From: an uncultured Bacteroidia bacterium
GTDB taxonomy: Bacteria > Bacteroidota > Bacteroidia > Bacteroidales > UBA932
Reading direction: 5' to 3'
NCBI GenBank assembly: GCA_902781705.1
Contig: CACZKE010000002.1
Location: 186,001-250,000 of the forward strand
DNA: 64,000 nt
How positions within the stretch are numbered: position 1 is the stretch's first letter; each line of letters opens with the position of its first letter. The notes beneath the pieces were generated by a model, which did no database searches, was not told the DNA's origin, and was given only the letters and a program-made list of their open reading frames with translations. This document shows, one piece after another, positions 43,166 to 50,874 of this stretch. Both the position numbers and the translations under genes were made by a program.

Positions 43166-46100
43166 TTAGAACTTAACGGCTTTCTCGAAGAGGTTTCCGC
43201 TCTTGCGGGCGGCGGACTGGGGAGTGTTCTGCATGGCAGCCGGCTTTGCAGCCTTGCTGACCGGGCTGACTTCCAGGTTGTTGAGCGCTTTCGTGCGGCC
43301 GACATACAGGGCGCCGTTGCCCTTGATGCTGGTGGTGGCGGCGCCAGGGTTCGGATTCACGGAAGAAGAGGCGGCCTTGGTCATCGTCGTCGGCATCATG
43401 ATCACCTTGGGATCATCGCTTACATTGTATAACTGGCCGGTAGTCGTGTCTTCAGCAATCATCAGCATCTGAACGATGTTCTCATGGTAGGTCGTACTGC
43501 CATAGACAGCGTCGAATTCAGCGCCCACCAGGCTGGCGCTGGTGCCTGCTTCGTTCAGGGTAGCCGTCGCAAGCAATCCGTCGTTATTCGGGTCGCCATC
43601 CACGAGGTATCCTTCGCCATCGTCGTCCTTGCCGAACAGGGAGATCACATACGGATTCTGCTGGGCGATGGTCTGGAAGTGGAATTCCATCTTTCCGTCC
43701 TTGAAAAGCGTCTCGAAGTCATAGCCGGGCTCGAGACCGGAGACGGTGTAGGTCCTGTTCACGATATTCTCGCTGACCGTCAGCGTGACATCTCCCACCG
43801 TCCAGGAGCCCAGCCACTTGGTATAGTTGGGATCCGCCTCCTGCGAATTCTTGGAGAGCGTTCCGGGCATCTTGGTGGAATTCGAGTAGTTGAGGACCAA
43901 ACCTTCGTCTCCCTGGACATGGCCGATGTATGCCAATCCCTCCAGCGGGCCATAATCATCGTTGCTGGGAACGATTTCAACGTCGCCGTTCTTGCAGAAA
44001 TTGCCGGTCAGGATGAGCGGGTCAAGCATATACGAGGCATTGTCATTGTGCTTGCCGGCCGAGTTGTACCAGACGGCGGTCAGGTGGTCGACGATGTGGT
44101 AACCGGAATAGTCGAACTCGCCCAGCGCCTGGCAGGAGAGGGTGAACGTGCCGTTCTCGGCATCGTACATGGCCTCCGGGTACACACCGCCCATCGGCTC
44201 GGTCTTGCTGATGCCTTCGATGGTGTAGGTACTGCCATTCACTTTCTCCTTGATGGTCCAGACCTCGGAGCCGCTGGCGGAGGTGTAGGTCCATTCGCCC
44301 AGGAAGTCTTCGTAGGCAGCCTTCGTGTACGGGCTCTCTTTCTCGAAGGTGGTCACGGCATATTTGCCGCTGAGGCGGCCTTCCGAATCCAGACCCACGG
44401 CGAGGATATAGAACTTGCCGTAGCCGAAGTCCTTGTAGGACTCTTCCGCGGATTCACTGTGCGCGAACACGTTGAAGATGACATCATACGCATAGCCGCG
44501 GACATAATTGTAGTAGAACAGATTATAGAGGAGATCATCGGAAGCTTTGTAAGCAGCCTGGGCGATGAAATCATTCAGGCTGGGATACTCGGCGACAGCC
44601 TCCTCCTTGAAGATGGCAAGCGTGTAGTAACTGCCTTCGGTCGGATTGGCCACCTCATTGCCGATCACCTCAGGATAGCCGGCCTCCTGGGACGTCATGC
44701 CGCCATAGTACGGCTTCCAGCCCGTCTCTTCGGTGAACACGGTCTCGTGGATGTCGGTCAGGACCGTGATGATGTCCTCCTTTTCGCCATACTTGTAGTC
44801 AACGGCCTTGACCCAGCCGCTCATCGCGACGAACTTGCCCACCAGGGCGCTCAGGTCCTGCGTCGGATCCTCGATCACGAACTGCTGGGGCTCTTCGAGA
44901 CCGGTCACGTAGTACACGCCTTCCTTCTCGGATACATAGCCGTTGTTGGCCGTGTAGAAGAACGTGAAACCGTTGGAGCCCAAGCCATAGTAGTTATAGA
45001 AATCGGTATTGTTCACCTGGGCCGGCTCAGCTTCGGCGTTCACTTTCACCTCGGTGGGCTCGATGAAGCCGAGACCCAGGTCGTCCGTCTTCTTGGTACC
45101 GGTGATGTCGATCACGGTGCCCGGAGTGCCGGTATAGCCAGCCACGTAGGAGACGGCTTTTCCGTCCGTGATGATGGTGCTGGCCTTGGAGGCGGCGACG
45201 ACGGTCACGGCATTCACGAGGACAGCCTTGTCGTCCGGGAGGGCGACGACGGAAGCGAGGTCGGTAGCGACTTCGGGATTGGCATACTGGAGGATTTCGA
45301 TCTCCTTGACGGAGTTGCCGCCTTCATCGAGCACCTCGAGGGTGGCGGTCCGGTAGGCTCCGGTCTCGTTCTTGGCGACGGTGACGGCCAGGGAGTCCAC
45401 ATGGACGCGGGTGGCGGGAGCGACGGTGATCCATTCCTTGGCAGCCGTGGGGATATAGACCTCATAGGCCATGTTGGTCCGGACGGTGAGCGGAAGTTCG
45501 CCGCCTTCCCATTCGATGTCATGGGTCTCGATGATGGCCTCGAGGACGCCGCCCTCGAACTTGAGGGTGCGGATGTCGGTCTTGCCCTTGTGGTTGGCAG
45601 CGTACACGGTGACTTTGGCGCTCTCGCTTTCGGTTGCGGTCACTTTCAGGACACCGGAGGCGTTGTCGGTGGGAACGACCTCGGCCGTCCAGTCGCCGAC
45701 GATGCCGATCACGTCCACGTCGGTCTGGTCCGTGGCGTTGACGCCGGAGATGGTGTACGGGAAGGAAGCGGTGCTGCCTGCCTTGACGCCGTTGTTCTCG
45801 GCGATCGTGAAGGTGAGGGTGAAGGCCTTCTCCTTGGGGATCTGGACCTCGGTCGCACCGACCACGAGGACGATATAGTCATCGGTTTCCTTGTCCGGGT
45901 CGAGGTAGGCGGAGTAGTCGGTGTCGCTGGTCAGGCCGAGGGTCTTCCAGGTCTCGCCGTTGTCATAGGAGACGACCCAGTGACCGTCGAGGATTCCGAA
46001 CAGGGGAGTGATGCCGTCCACGCCGTCCACGCCGTCGACACCGTCGACACCGTCGGTACCGTCCTTGCCGTCGTTGCCGGTGACAGGGATGGGATTGCCG

Positions 46101-46543
46101 GCGTCATCCTTGAGGATGTCGCCGTTCACGGTCCAGACGTAGACGCCGTCTACGAGGGTGATGCCGATAACCGGGGTATTGCCGTCGACACCGTCGATAC
46201 CGTCGACACCGTCGATGCCGTCCACACCGTCACGGCCGGCCTTGCCGTCCTTGCCGTTGCGGAGCGTGGCGGTCGTACCGTCGGAGAAGGAGATTACGTA
46301 ACCGCTCTCGGTTTCCACCACGGCGGTGACGGTAATGTTGTTCTGGATAGCGCGGACGAGTTCCCGCAGTGAGGGGATGTCCTTCTCATTGAGCTGCTTG
46401 AGAGCATCTTCGAGATTGCTGACTCGGTTTTCGATGCCGTCCAGGCGAGAGTTGACCTCATTGAGGTCGCTCTGCTTGGCGCATCCGATCACGGCGAGCA
46501 CGGAAAGCGTCACCGCGATGATCGACTTGACAGATTTTCTCAT
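43166..46543 (-). CDS. Collagen-like, BACON-domain surface lipoprotein (DUF4988-like)
   Basis: An 1,125-residue lipoprotein (VIGC lipobox) with an N-terminal coiled coil (NSRLDGIENRVSNLEDALKQL), a DUF4988-like segment, two collagen-like G-x-x runs rich in GVDGID (about 100-130 and 160-185), BACON-like domains (about 255-435) and, towards the C-terminus, lipocalin-like modules starting FLGEWTYTS and WLGSWTVG. It heads the RagAB-like operon behind its own -7 box and a 55-nt AT-rich leader. Probably a surface-exposed stalked binding protein. The ATG at 46543 starts the signal peptide. Confidence 0.8.
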   Translation of the reverse strand: MRKSVKSIIAVTLSVLAVIGCAKQSDLNEVNSRLDGIENRVSNLEDALKQLNEKDIPSLRELVRAIQNNITVTAVVETESGYVISFSDGTTATLRNGKDGKAGRDGVDGIDGVDGIDGVDGNTPVIGITLVDGVYVWTVNGDILKDDAGNPIPVTGNDGKDGTDGVDGVDGVDGVDGITPLFGILDGHWVVSYDNGETWKTLGLTSDTDYSAYLDPDKETDDYIVLVVGATEVQIPKEKAFTLTFTIAENNGVKAGSTASFPYTISGVNATDQTDVDVIGIVGDWTAEVVPTDNASGVLKVTATESESAKVTVYAANHKGKTDIRTLKFEGGVLEAIIETHDIEWEGGELPLTVRTNMAYEVYIPTAAKEWITVAPATRVHVDSLAVTVAKNETGAYRTATLEVLDEGGNSVKEIEILQYANPEVATDLASVVALPDDKAVLVNAVTVVAASKASTIITDGKAVSYVAGYTGTPGTVIDITGTKKTDDLGLGFIEPTEVKVNAEAEPAQVNNTDFYNYYGLGSNGFTFFYTANNGYVSEKEGVYYVTGLEEPQQFVIEDPTQDLSALVGKFVAMSGWVKAVDYKYGEKEDIITVLTDIHETVFTEETGWKPYYGGMTSQEAGYPEVIGNEVANPTEGSYYTLAIFKEEAVAEYPSLNDFIAQAAYKASDDLLYNLFYYNYVRGYAYDVIFNVFAHSESAEESYKDFGYGKFYILAVGLDSEGRLSGKYAVTTFEKESPYTKAAYEDFLGEWTYTSASGSEVWTIKEKVNGSTYTIEGISKTEPMGGVYPEAMYDAENGTFTLSCQALGEFDYSGYHIVDHLTAVWYNSAGKHNDNASYMLDPLILTGNFCKNGDVEIVPSNDDYGPLEGLAYIGHVQGDEGLVLNYSNSTKMPGTLSKNSQEADPNYTKWLGSWTVGDVTLTVSENIVNRTYTVSGLEPGYDFETLFKDGKMEFHFQTIAQQNPYVISLFGKDDDGEGYLVDGDPNNDGLLATATLNEAGTSASLVGAEFDAVYGSTTYHENIVQMLMIAEDTTTGQLYNVSDDPKVIMMPTTMTKAASSSVNPNPGAATTSIKGNGALYVGRTKALNNLEVSPVSKAAKPAAMQNTPQSAARKSGNLFEKAVKF
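46012..46079. repeat. Collagen-like 9-bp tandem repeat, block 1
   Basis: Imperfect 9-bp units of the form CCGTCGACA (Val-Asp-Gly on the minus strand) run through the collagen-like segment. Tandem coding repeats of this type can vary in number between strains. Confidence 0.7.
46181..46258. repeat. Collagen-like 9-bp tandem repeat, block 2
   Basis: A second run of 9-bp units coding Gly-Ile-Asp and Gly-Val-Asp on the minus strand. Changes by multiples of 9 bp would keep the frame. Confidence 0.7.
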
Positions 46544-46604
46544 AAGTTGAAAGATTAATAAAAAATATAATATATTGTCTTTTTGACTTTGGGGCATGAA
46601 ATTG

Positions 46605-46612
46605 CAAAGTTA
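46605..46612 (-). promoter_or_regulatory. -7 box of the RagAB-like operon
   Basis: On the minus strand this reads TAACTTTG, placing transcription start near 46598, about 55 nt before the ATG at 46543. The leader is strikingly AT-rich. Confidence 0.6.
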
Positions 46613-46634
46613 GAAAAATTTTTGAAAAAGCCAT

Positions 46635-46664
46635 AAAAAAACGCCAAATCGATTGGATTTGACG
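46635..46664 (-). terminator. Terminator of mnmA
   Basis: On the minus strand CGTCAAATC and GATTTGGCG pair (one G-T) across five bases, followed by seven T. It separates mnmA from the RagAB-like operon. Confidence 0.85.
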
Positions 46665-46697
46665 CAAATACGCTGGAATGGAGGATGGAAGAGACAC

Positions 46698-48104
46698 TTA
46701 GGCGATGACGCCGCTGCCCAGCATCTCGTCCCCGTCGTACCAGACGGCGAACTGACCGGCGGAAATACCCCGCTGGGGCGTGTCGAAAAGGATGAAAAGC
46801 CCGTTGTCCCGCCTCAGGAGCGTGGCGCCCTGGAGGGGCTGGCGGTAGCGGATGCGGACACGGTAGCGGCGCATCTCCCCGACGCCCATGGCGAGGTCCT
46901 CCCGGATCCAGTGGATTTCGGACGGGTCGATGCGGAGGCAGAAGCGGCTGAGCCCCTTGTGGTCATGCCCTTCGCCCACATAGACGGTATTGGTCTCCGT
47001 GTCCGTATCGATGACGAAGACCGGTTCCGCATGCCCGCCTACGCCCAGGCCTTTCCGCTGGCCGATGGTATAGAACTGCGCCCCCTCGTGGCTCCCGACG
47101 ATCGCCCCGTAGGGATTGGCCTTGAGGCGCGTTTTCTTGATATGCTTCTTGCCGCTGCGGTAGGTCTCGTACTCGAAACGGATTTCATAGTGAAGCGGCG
47201 TCGCGAGCCGGGCGAGGTCCCCGTCGGATACCGCGGCCAGTTTCTCCGGATCGTACGGGCTGGTACCCAGTGGTTTACCGTCACTCGTCAGTACCTTTTC
47301 CTCCGGGGCGTACCGGACGGTCCGGTCCAGGGAGACACCTTCGACAAGGATGCCGTCCAACAGGGACTGCTGCCACCGGTACAGCGCGTCGTCGGCATAC
47401 CAGGCGTCGAAGACTTCGATGATGTCGCCCTCGACGGAGGCGAGTTTCTGCTTCAGGAACGTGGGGAGGTCCACTTTCCCGACGAAACAGATTCCTTGCG
47501 AATCCTTCTTCTCGGCCGACGGCAGGTCCGCTTCCTTGGCGATGCGCCGTACCTCCGGCTTGACGATGTCCCCGATGGGAAAAAGGGCTTTGGAGAGTTG
47601 CGCCTGGGTCAATTGGCACAGGAAATACGTCTGGTCCTTGTTGGGGTCCGTCCCTTCCAGGATGCGGCAGGTGCCGTCCGGGAGGACTTCCTTCCGGCAG
47701 TAATGGCCGGTGGCGACATAGTCGGCCCCGTATTTTTCCGCGATGCGGAGGAAGGCGTCGAACTTGATCTCCCGGTTGCACAGGACGTCCGGATTGGGCG
47801 TCCGCCCCTTCGCATACTCGTCGAACATGTAGTCCACGACCCGCTGGCGGTACTCCCGGGACAGGTCCACGAAGTAGAACGGAATGCCGATCTTCCGGGC
47901 GACCATCTCCGCGACGAAGCGGTCCTCCTCCCATTCGCAGTCCCCGTGGAGGGTGGCGTCGGCCTCGTGCCAGTTCTGCATGAACATGGCAAAGACGTCG
48001 TAGCCCTGCTCCTTGAGGAGGAGGGCGGCCACCGAGGAGTCCACGCCGCCGGAGAGGCCCACGCAGACTTTGATTTTACGGTTTTCCGGGTCGAAGGATG
48101 CCAT
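46698..48104 (-). CDS. mnmA: tRNA-specific 2-thiouridylase MnmA, with a large insertion
   Basis: A 468-residue enzyme that thiolates U34 of tRNA-Lys, tRNA-Glu and tRNA-Gln. It has the PP-loop GLSGGVDSSVA (about 17-27), the catalytic Cys109 (NPDVLCN) and Cys206 (GICFVGK), and the QRKGLGVGG motif near the central domain. Family members are usually about 360-380 residues; the excess maps to a segment of roughly 100 residues at about 230-335, between the catalytic and central domains. The N-terminal catalytic core looks intact. It is divergent from cdd. Confidence 0.94.
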   Translation of the reverse strand: MASFDPENRKIKVCVGLSGGVDSSVAALLLKEQGYDVFAMFMQNWHEADATLHGDCEWEEDRFVAEMVARKIGIPFYFVDLSREYRQRVVDYMFDEYAKGRTPNPDVLCNREIKFDAFLRIAEKYGADYVATGHYCRKEVLPDGTCRILEGTDPNKDQTYFLCQLTQAQLSKALFPIGDIVKPEVRRIAKEADLPSAEKKDSQGICFVGKVDLPTFLKQKLASVEGDIIEVFDAWYADDALYRWQQSLLDGILVEGVSLDRTVRYAPEEKVLTSDGKPLGTSPYDPEKLAAVSDGDLARLATPLHYEIRFEYETYRSGKKHIKKTRLKANPYGAIVGSHEGAQFYTIGQRKGLGVGGHAEPVFVIDTDTETNTVYVGEGHDHKGLSRFCLRIDPSEIHWIREDLAMGVGEMRRYRVRIRYRQPLQGATLLRRDNGLFILFDTPQRGISAGQFAVWYDGDEMLGSGVIA

Positions 48105-48123
48105 AACTTCCGTTTTTCAACCG

Positions 48124-48131
48124 CAAAAGTA
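48124..48131 (-). promoter_or_regulatory. -7 box for mnmA
   Basis: On the minus strand this reads TACTTTTG, 19 nt before the ATG at 48104. No clear -33 element was found. Confidence 0.55.
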
Positions 48132-48152
48132 ATGATTTTGGAAAATTATTCC

Positions 48153-48160
48153 TATTTTTG
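48153..48160 (+). promoter_or_regulatory. -7 box for cdd
   Basis: TATTTTTG ends six nt before the ATG at 48167, so transcription should start at or beside the start codon. Confidence 0.6.
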
Positions 48161-48166
48161 AATGCT

Positions 48167-48649
48167 ATGACTGAAAAACGGATTACCATCGACTACGTGG
48201 CATACGCTTCGGCCGACGAGATGGAACCCCGGGACCGGGAACTCGTCGCGGCCGCCCTGGAAGCCCGCCAAGGGTCCTATTCGCCCTATTCGAAGTTCCG
48301 GGTGGGGGCAGCGCTCCGCCTCGCGGACGGAACGGTCCTGAAAGGGGCCAACCAGGAGAACATCGCCTATCCTTCCGGCCTGTGCGCGGAAAGGACGGTC
48401 ATGTTCTATGCCGGCGCCAATTATCCCGGCATTCCCTTCGACACCCTCGCCGTCGCCGGCGGGAACGGAGACGAAGTCTGTGAAATGCCCGCCGCTCCCT
48501 GCGGCGCCTGCCGCCAGGTGATGGCGGAGTACCAGAAACTGTACGGGCAGCCCTTGAAGATCATCCTCATCGGCACGCAGACCATCTACAAGTTCTCCCG
48601 GGTGGACGACATCCTGCCCCTGATCTTCGACAGTCTGAAGGTGGAATAG
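48167..48649 (+). CDS. cdd: Cytidine deaminase
   Basis: A 160-residue zinc deaminase of the homotetrameric type that converts cytidine and deoxycytidine to uridines in pyrimidine salvage. It has the zinc/catalytic motif CAERT and the CxxC in PCGACRQVM, plus SPYSKFRVGAAL near the N-terminus. The ATG at 48167 was chosen over the TTG at 48158, which lies in the -7 box. The SRP RNA promoter begins just after its stop. Confidence 0.95.
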   Translation: MTEKRITIDYVAYASADEMEPRDRELVAAALEARQGSYSPYSKFRVGAALRLADGTVLKGANQENIAYPSGLCAERTVMFYAGANYPGIPFDTLAVAGGNGDEVCEMPAAPCGACRQVMAEYQKLYGQPLKIILIGTQTIYKFSRVDDILPLIFDSLKVE

Positions 48650-48660
48650 GGTCCGTTTTT

Positions 48661-48690
48661 TTGGAAATCACCGATTTTTGCCTAACTTTG
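48661..48690 (+). promoter_or_regulatory. Promoter of the SRP RNA gene
   Basis: TTTG ending at 48663, 19 nt, then TAACTTTG at 48683-48690: a full consensus promoter. Confidence 0.85.
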
Positions 48691-48694
48691 CATC

Positions 48695-48791
48695 GGGAAA
48701 GTCTTACACGACCAGCTCCCTCTGAACTCCCCCAGGGCAGGAATGCAGCAAGGGTAGGAGGTCGTAGCGGTGCGATGTAAGTCGCTTTCCC
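48695..48791 (+). ncRNA. ffs: Signal recognition particle RNA, small bacterial type
   Basis: About 97 nt whose ends pair (GGGAAAG with CTTTCCC) to form a long hairpin. The conserved core that binds Ffh is present as GGGCAGGAATGCAGCAAGGGT with a GGAA-type tetraloop. It guides co-translational membrane targeting. A T7 tract directly follows the closing stem and would end transcription. Ends are inferred from the outer stem. Confidence 0.92.
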
Positions 48792-48801
48792 TTTTTTTGT
48801 T

Positions 48802-49992
48802 ATGATAGCCGTATATACCATTACCTCCAGTCTCCACGACGAGAATTCCGTTTCGCGCATCTCCGACAGTTTCCTCAAAGGGATCTTCCCCGAGGGGGAT
48901 TTCGAGTACAAGGGTTCTGATTTCCGGGATTTCGGGACCCATGCGCTGGACCTCATCTATGTCCGCACCGGCGGGGCGGAGGGCATCTTCAAGCACCTGC
49001 TGCCGGAAATGCTGGCAAGGGGCATCGACCGGTATTACCTCCTGACTTCCGGCAAGAGCAATTCGCTGGCGGCTTCGCTGGAAATCCTTTCCTACCTGCG
49101 CCAGCAGGGGCTCAAGGGAGAGGTTCTGCACGGAAGTGAAACCTATCTGCAGGAACGGGTCCATGCCATCGTCCAGGTGCAGGAAGCCCGCCTCCGGCTC
49201 CGGGACAAGCGCATCGGCGTCATCGGCCAGCCTTCCGACTGGCTCATCGCCTCCCACGCCGATCCGATGGCCGTCCTGGACAGACTCGGCGTCCGGATGG
49301 TGGAGATCCCCATGGAGGAGCTCCTGGTTGAAATCGGCAAGGCGCAGGGCGAACCCGCGCCGGACGGACAGGAAATGCAGCGGAAGGTCCGGGATGCCTA
49401 TCCCGGTGCGGTCAAGATCTATAACGCCCTGAAGGTCCTGGTGGAGAGATACCGCCTGGACGCCTTCACGCTCCGGTGCTTCGACCTCCTCACCGCGGTG
49501 GGGAATACCGGCTGCCTGGCCCTGGCCTGCTTCAATTCGGAAGGCATCCCCGCCAGTTGCGAAGGGGACGTTCCCGCCCTTCTGTCGATGATGATTGCAA
49601 ACGCCCTCACCGGCATCAGCGGCTTCCAGGCCAATCCCGCCCGCATCGACACGGAAACGGGCGAAATGCTCTTCGCCCACTGCACGATTCCCTTCAACAT
49701 GGTGGAAAACTGGTCGTTCGACACGCATTTCGAATCCGGCATCGGCGTGGGGATCCACGGCATCTTCCCGGAAGGCCCGGTCACCGTATTCAAGGTTTCC
49801 GGCGACCTCAAGCGGCATTTCGCGGCCGAAGGGGAACTCGTCGGCAACCAGTATGAACAGGATCTTTGCCGCACCCAAGTCAACCTGCAACTGTCACCGG
49901 AAGATGCCCGTTACTTCCTGACCGATCCCATCGGCAACCATCACATCATCATCCCCGGCCACTGCAAGGCCTTGCTGGAAGAACTCCTATAG
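48802..49992 (+). CDS. L-fucose/L-arabinose isomerase-like domain protein
   Basis: A 396-residue protein resembling the COG2407 family (fucose isomerase C-terminal-like fold). Recognisable parts are the middle Rossmann-like segment (RIGVIGQPSDWLIAS), the TLRCFDLL strand and CEGDVPALLSMM, where the family binds metal. No biochemical role is fixed. Its ATG lies only 10 nt after the SRP RNA, leaving no room for a separate promoter unless it lies within ffs. Its stop overlaps that of the convergent DUF4249 gene through the palindrome CTATAG. Confidence 0.75.
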   Translation: MIAVYTITSSLHDENSVSRISDSFLKGIFPEGDFEYKGSDFRDFGTHALDLIYVRTGGAEGIFKHLLPEMLARGIDRYYLLTSGKSNSLAASLEILSYLRQQGLKGEVLHGSETYLQERVHAIVQVQEARLRLRDKRIGVIGQPSDWLIASHADPMAVLDRLGVRMVEIPMEELLVEIGKAQGEPAPDGQEMQRKVRDAYPGAVKIYNALKVLVERYRLDAFTLRCFDLLTAVGNTGCLALACFNSEGIPASCEGDVPALLSMMIANALTGISGFQANPARIDTETGEMLFAHCTIPFNMVENWSFDTHFESGIGVGIHGIFPEGPVTVFKVSGDLKRHFAAEGELVGNQYEQDLCRTQVNLQLSPEDARYFLTDPIGNHHIIIPGHCKALLEELL

Positions 49993-50871
49993 GAGGGGAA
50001 ACATCCGCTTGAAATAGGGCCGGAAGGGGTCGTCCACGGTGACGCTGGCCCGGCTTACGGAGCAGACGGCGAAATAGCCCAGGACCTGGTCTCCGCGCAG
50101 GTTCGTGGGTACGTTCGCCGGTTGCGGCGTGAACAGCGGGATGGACACCGAATTCATGGTAAGGGCCACGAGGAAATCGTAGAAGCCCTTGTCCAGCGTC
50201 CAGACCTCCTGCGTGAGCACATCGCCCGCTTCCAGATACTTGAAGCAGTCGCCATACTGTTTCCGGAGCAGTTCGGACTGGAGGAGGCCGGTGATCGGGA
50301 ATCCGGAGACGTCGGCGTTGTTGAAGAATTTGTCGTCGGCGACGACGGCCATCGAGAAGGGCGGATAGAGCCCGTTCACGGCATGGGTGAGGAGGAAATA
50401 ACTGCTGATCTCCTTCTCATAGCCCCAGACGGCCAGGGTCCAGAGACTGTCGGAATCCATCGTCTTTCCGCCGGCGAAGGCGTAGTCCACGGCATCCAGC
50501 CGGAAACCGTTCTCCGGCATCGTCGCCTCGGCTTCGTACTCGTCTCCTTCGGGGAGCCGGATATGGAGTTTGTAGTCGACGCCTTCCTCGCAGGCATATC
50601 CTTCCGGGGCCTCGTAGATGCCGGGTTCTTTCTCGCTGAAAACCACGTCGTTCACCTGGACGGAGGCACCGCTGACCATGGGCTGTGCCTCCTGATGGAA
50701 ATAAGAGATGGTCCGTGAGAGGGTAATCCGCTGCGGGTCCTCTTTCCGGTCGGTCAGGACCGCTTCGACCGAGAGATACTCGTGGTAGTCCGACCGGGAC
50801 TGGAGGTCCACCTTTTCCGTACACGCGGCAAGGAGGAGCAGGAGCGCGAGGGGAGTCAGATACTTTTTCAT
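49987..50871 (-). CDS. DUF4249 family lipoprotein
   Basis: A 294-residue lipoprotein (LAAC lipobox) of the DUF4249 family, beta-rich with the typical YLSVEAVLTD opening, GASVQVND and a DDPFRPYFKRMF end. Family members partner TonB-dependent receptors at the Bacteroidetes surface and are presumed binding lids. It starts 3 nt after the TonB receptor gene. Confidence 0.85.
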   Translation of the reverse strand: MKKYLTPLALLLLLAACTEKVDLQSRSDYHEYLSVEAVLTDRKEDPQRITLSRTISYFHQEAQPMVSGASVQVNDVVFSEKEPGIYEAPEGYACEEGVDYKLHIRLPEGDEYEAEATMPENGFRLDAVDYAFAGGKTMDSDSLWTLAVWGYEKEISSYFLLTHAVNGLYPPFSMAVVADDKFFNNADVSGFPITGLLQSELLRKQYGDCFKYLEAGDVLTQEVWTLDKGFYDFLVALTMNSVSIPLFTPQPANVPTNLRGDQVLGYFAVCSVSRASVTVDDPFRPYFKRMFPLL

Positions 50872-50874
50872 CGG

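Noticed and set aside
46012..46258. CRISPR-like array
   Set aside because: Units are 9 bp, contiguous and coding for collagen-like residues; there are no spacers.
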